Below are positions 33,408 to 34,172 of a DNA stretch of 34,172 nucleotides, piece after piece. Under the pieces are notes generated by a model, which was given only the letters and a program-made list of their open reading frames with translations, made no database searches and had not been told where the DNA came from. The stretch is from Nostoc sp. LEGE 06077 (GTDB taxonomy: Bacteria; Cyanobacteriota; Cyanobacteriia; Cyanobacteriales; Nostocaceae). The position numbers and the translations under genes were made by a program. The number at the start of each line of letters is the position of its first letter. Position 1 is the stretch's first letter. The stretch spans positions 1-34,172 of the forward strand of contig NZ_JADEWI010000073.1 in assembly GCF_015207705.1 (NCBI RefSeq), given 5' to 3'.

Positions 33408-34079
33408 ATGGATGCTGAGGAATTGTTGGAGAGATATGCCGCAGGGGAACGAAAATTTCATTCAGTAAATCTGAGTGAAGAAAATCTTCAAGGCTTAGAC
33501 CTTATTGGGATAGACCTATACAATACAAATTTAACTGGTGCTAATTTAAGTGGCGCAAACTTAACAGAGGCAGACCTTAATAATACAAATTTTTCTAAAG
33601 CCTCTCTCAGCAATACACAGTTAAACTTCGTTAATGCTTCTTCAGCAACATTTTCTTGGACAGATCTCAATTGTGCTGACTTAAGTTGGTCAAATCTGAG
33701 TAGTGCTAATTTAAATTATGCGAACTTAGAACAAGCAAATCTAACAGGTATAAATCTGAGTAGTGCAAAATTAATTTATGCAAATCTAGATACAGCAGAT
33801 TTGAGTGGAGCCAATCTTAGTAGTGCAGAGCTAAATGTGGCTTCATTAGCTGGAGCTAATTTAAGTAAAGCTAACCTCACCAAAGCAAATTTAGGTGATG
33901 CTTATTTAATAGGATCTGACTTCACTTTGGCAAATTTAACTGAAGCTATATTGGAAGATGCTAAACTCCAAAACACTAAATTTCATAGAGCAAATCTCTA
34001 CAAAGTGAATTTGTCAGGGATGAACTTAACTGGTATAGACTTTACCCCTCTTCTGTCACTTTCCGAGTATTCTAAATAA
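33408..34079 (+). CDS. Pentapeptide repeat protein
   Basis: The 223-residue protein is almost entirely A(N/D)LXX repeats from about residue 20 to 215 (for example TNLTGANLSGANLTEADLNN), nearly 40 pentapeptides. They form a right-handed quadrilateral beta helix. It starts with a short acidic MDAEELLERYAAGERKFHSV segment and ends with GIDFTPLLSLSEYSK; there is no signal peptide or partner domain. Such proteins are very numerous in Nostoc, and most have no known role; a few in other bacteria mimic DNA and protect gyrase. ATG at 33408. Confidence 0.9.
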   Translation: MDAEELLERYAAGERKFHSVNLSEENLQGLDLIGIDLYNTNLTGANLSGANLTEADLNNTNFSKASLSNTQLNFVNASSATFSWTDLNCADLSWSNLSSANLNYANLEQANLTGINLSSAKLIYANLDTADLSGANLSSAELNVASLAGANLSKANLTKANLGDAYLIGSDFTLANLTEAILEDAKLQNTKFHRANLYKVNLSGMNLTGIDFTPLLSLSEYSK

Positions 34080-34118
34080 AAGGATTAAAAGAAAAAACTC
34101 TGGAAGGTAAGCAGGGCA

Positions 34119-34172
34119 ATGGATGTGGAATTACAAATCCTGAAACATTTACGTCGAGACGCTCACCCAACA
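34119..34172 (+). CDS. Start of a further gene, cut by the window edge
   Basis: An open frame of 18 codons from ATG at 34119 gives MDVELQILKHLRRDAHPT and runs out of the window. GGAAGG lies about 11 bases upstream of the ATG. No family can be assigned from so short a piece. Confidence 0.5.
   Translation, partial: MDVELQILKHLRRDAHPT

Overview
The window comes from a filamentous, probably heterocyst-forming cyanobacterium of the Nostoc/Anabaena group. The evidence is the many HIP1 octamers (GCGATCGC), a paired Flv1/Flv3 flavodiiron system, a cphB-cphA cyanophycin operon, NACHT-HEAT, DUF29, DUF433 and Rpn accessory proteins, and the short heptameric and palindromic intergenic repeats typical of these genomes. 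No rRNA, tRNA or CRISPR array was seen.

Layout. (1) 1-220: the right end of an IS5-type insertion sequence. (2) 393-10761: flv1 and flv3, both on the minus strand, separated by about 7 kb of accessory genes. These are a RelE-type toxin broken by a nonsense codon beside its intact antitoxin, an orphan DUF433 antitoxin-like gene running into a 21-bp tandem array, a NACHT/HEAT STAND (NLR-like) gene interrupted by stop codons, an Rpn/DUF2887 nuclease-like gene and a DUF29 gene. (3) 11025-20119: mostly housekeeping genes: coaX, an alpha/beta hydrolase, a Nudix hydrolase, a small very basic protein with a structured leader, argH, a small membrane protein, larB, an oligopeptide-type ABC binding lipoprotein, ispF and trmD. 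(4) 20200-24575: the cyanophycin operon cphB-cphA. It is preceded by an unexplained region of about 430 nt closed by a 15-bp inverted complementarity that ends at the cphB ribosome binding site, and followed by a strong terminator. (5) 24736-34172: tatA, a small acidic protein, a Ser/Thr kinase with a membrane tail, cbiT, cdsA, a DUF2993 protein, an rluB-rodZ-like overlapping pair, malQ, a Nudix hydrolase, a pentapeptide-repeat protein and the start of a further gene.

Functionally, Flv1/Flv3 form the Mehler-like O2 photoreduction valve behind photosystem I, and CphB/CphA turn over and make the nitrogen reserve cyanophycin. The rest is cofactor (CoaX, LarB, CbiT), isoprenoid (IspF), lipid (CdsA), tRNA/rRNA modification (TrmD, RluB) and glycogen/maltodextrin (MalQ) metabolism. 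The accessory block between flv1 and flv3 looks like a decaying defence and toxin-antitoxin island: two genes are cut by single TAA codons while the downstream frames remain fully open, which suggests recent inactivation or, less likely, recoding. The best candidates for something undescribed are the split NACHT-HEAT-CPxC gene, the structured leader of cphB, and the leader of the small basic protein.
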